Assembly: GCA_015501055.1 (NCBI GenBank)
Contig: JADNYV010000313.1
Location: 1-40,104 of the forward strand
DNA length: 40,104 bases
Origin: Mucidula mucida
Lineage: Eukaryota > Basidiomycota > Agaricomycetes > Agaricales > Physalacriaceae
Direction of reading: 5' to 3'
Shown: positions 39,811 through 40,104 of the stretch, piece by piece
Layout: each line of letters opens with the position of its first letter
Numbering within the stretch: position 1 is the stretch's first letter
Notes under the pieces: generated by a model
Told to the model about the DNA's origin: nothing
The model's input: the letters and a program-made list of their open reading frames with translations, nothing else
Databases searched by the model: none
Translations under genes and position numbers: made by a program

Positions 39811-40104
39811 AAGATTCCATCAAAGTTGCTGGGTTGATCGCTAAAAGACGGAGCCAAGGGCAAGGACAGCGCAAAGAATAGCAACGAGAGGATTTAACTG
39901 ACGATGCTGCCACAGCACTTGAGCGTCGCTACGAAGATAAAGTACTGCGCCTGAAAAAGTGATGGCCGACCGGCCGATCAGGATGGCGTTCAAGCTCCTT
40001 TCCTCTTGACCACGATGTTCTACTCAGTCACCATGATTCTCCGCGTTCTGACCACTTGCGGTCATGGCCAATCGATACTACTTCACGGGTCTGTGGTTTG
40101 ATTC

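Noticed and set aside
1..40104. tRNA or rRNA genes and CRISPR arrays
   Set aside because: No B-box-like GGTTCGAATCC with a matching A box, no rRNA-like conserved stretches and no regularly spaced identical repeats were seen.

Overview
The window looks like a repeat-rich accessory stretch of a filamentous basidiomycete genome, probably an Agaricomycete. This is inferred from many ~48-60 nt introns with GT..AG ends, basidiomycete-style F-box and BTB families, a chromodomain Gypsy retrotransposon and a pogo-type DNA transposon. No ribosomal RNA, tRNA or housekeeping operon was seen, so the species cannot be fixed. All intron-containing models were spliced by hand.

Region 1 (1-7.1 kb) is a tandem duplication. 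Unit A (about 1636-4315) and unit B (about 4316-7130) each carry a gene for a small protein with the Mif2/CENP-C-type cupin fold and a hydrophobic tail. The two coding regions differ at 31 nucleotides but only two amino acids. Positions 1-990 hold a third, diverged and inverted copy of the downstream half of the unit.

Region 2 (7.9-19.2 kb) holds single genes: a C2HC zinc-finger-like protein (7976-8701), an F-box pseudogene (9243-10929, minus), a small secreted cysteine-containing protein (12549-12978), an F-box gene with an in-frame stop (13563-14459, minus), a BTB protein (14624-15496), a short F-box protein (15995-16774) and a coiled-coil orphan (17700-19161).

Region 3 (19.4-30.0 kb) starts with the first member of a four-gene orphan family (minus, frameshifted). 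Next comes the C-terminal stump of an F-box gene that ends exactly at a 6.47 kb chromodomain Gypsy element on the minus strand (20837-27307). The element has two ~95% identical LTRs and multiply frameshifted gag and pol, and shows no target-site duplication. A cut-off ORF tail, a 31-bp palindrome and a GC-rich minisatellite follow, then an intact 573-aa F-box gene (28302-30023, minus).

Region 4 (30.2-33.2 kb) is a complete pogo-type transposon with ~25 bp terminal inverted repeats and TA target duplication. Its transposase is broken by one TGA.

Region 5 (33.8-38.2 kb) carries three more members of the orphan family, all on the minus strand. The last two lie on a second tandem duplication split by a small terminal-inverted-repeat element that contains telomere-like repeats. 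The four family members share a W-x-x-GPD-x-x-FPW motif, one intron at the same place and a similar core promoter. Flanking DNA of the last pair is far better conserved than their proteins, which suggests fast protein change. A 197-aa acidic orphan (38585-39231) and an unassigned tail complete the window.

The genes do not form one pathway. The most notable systems are the duplicated Mif2-cupin genes and the orphan family.
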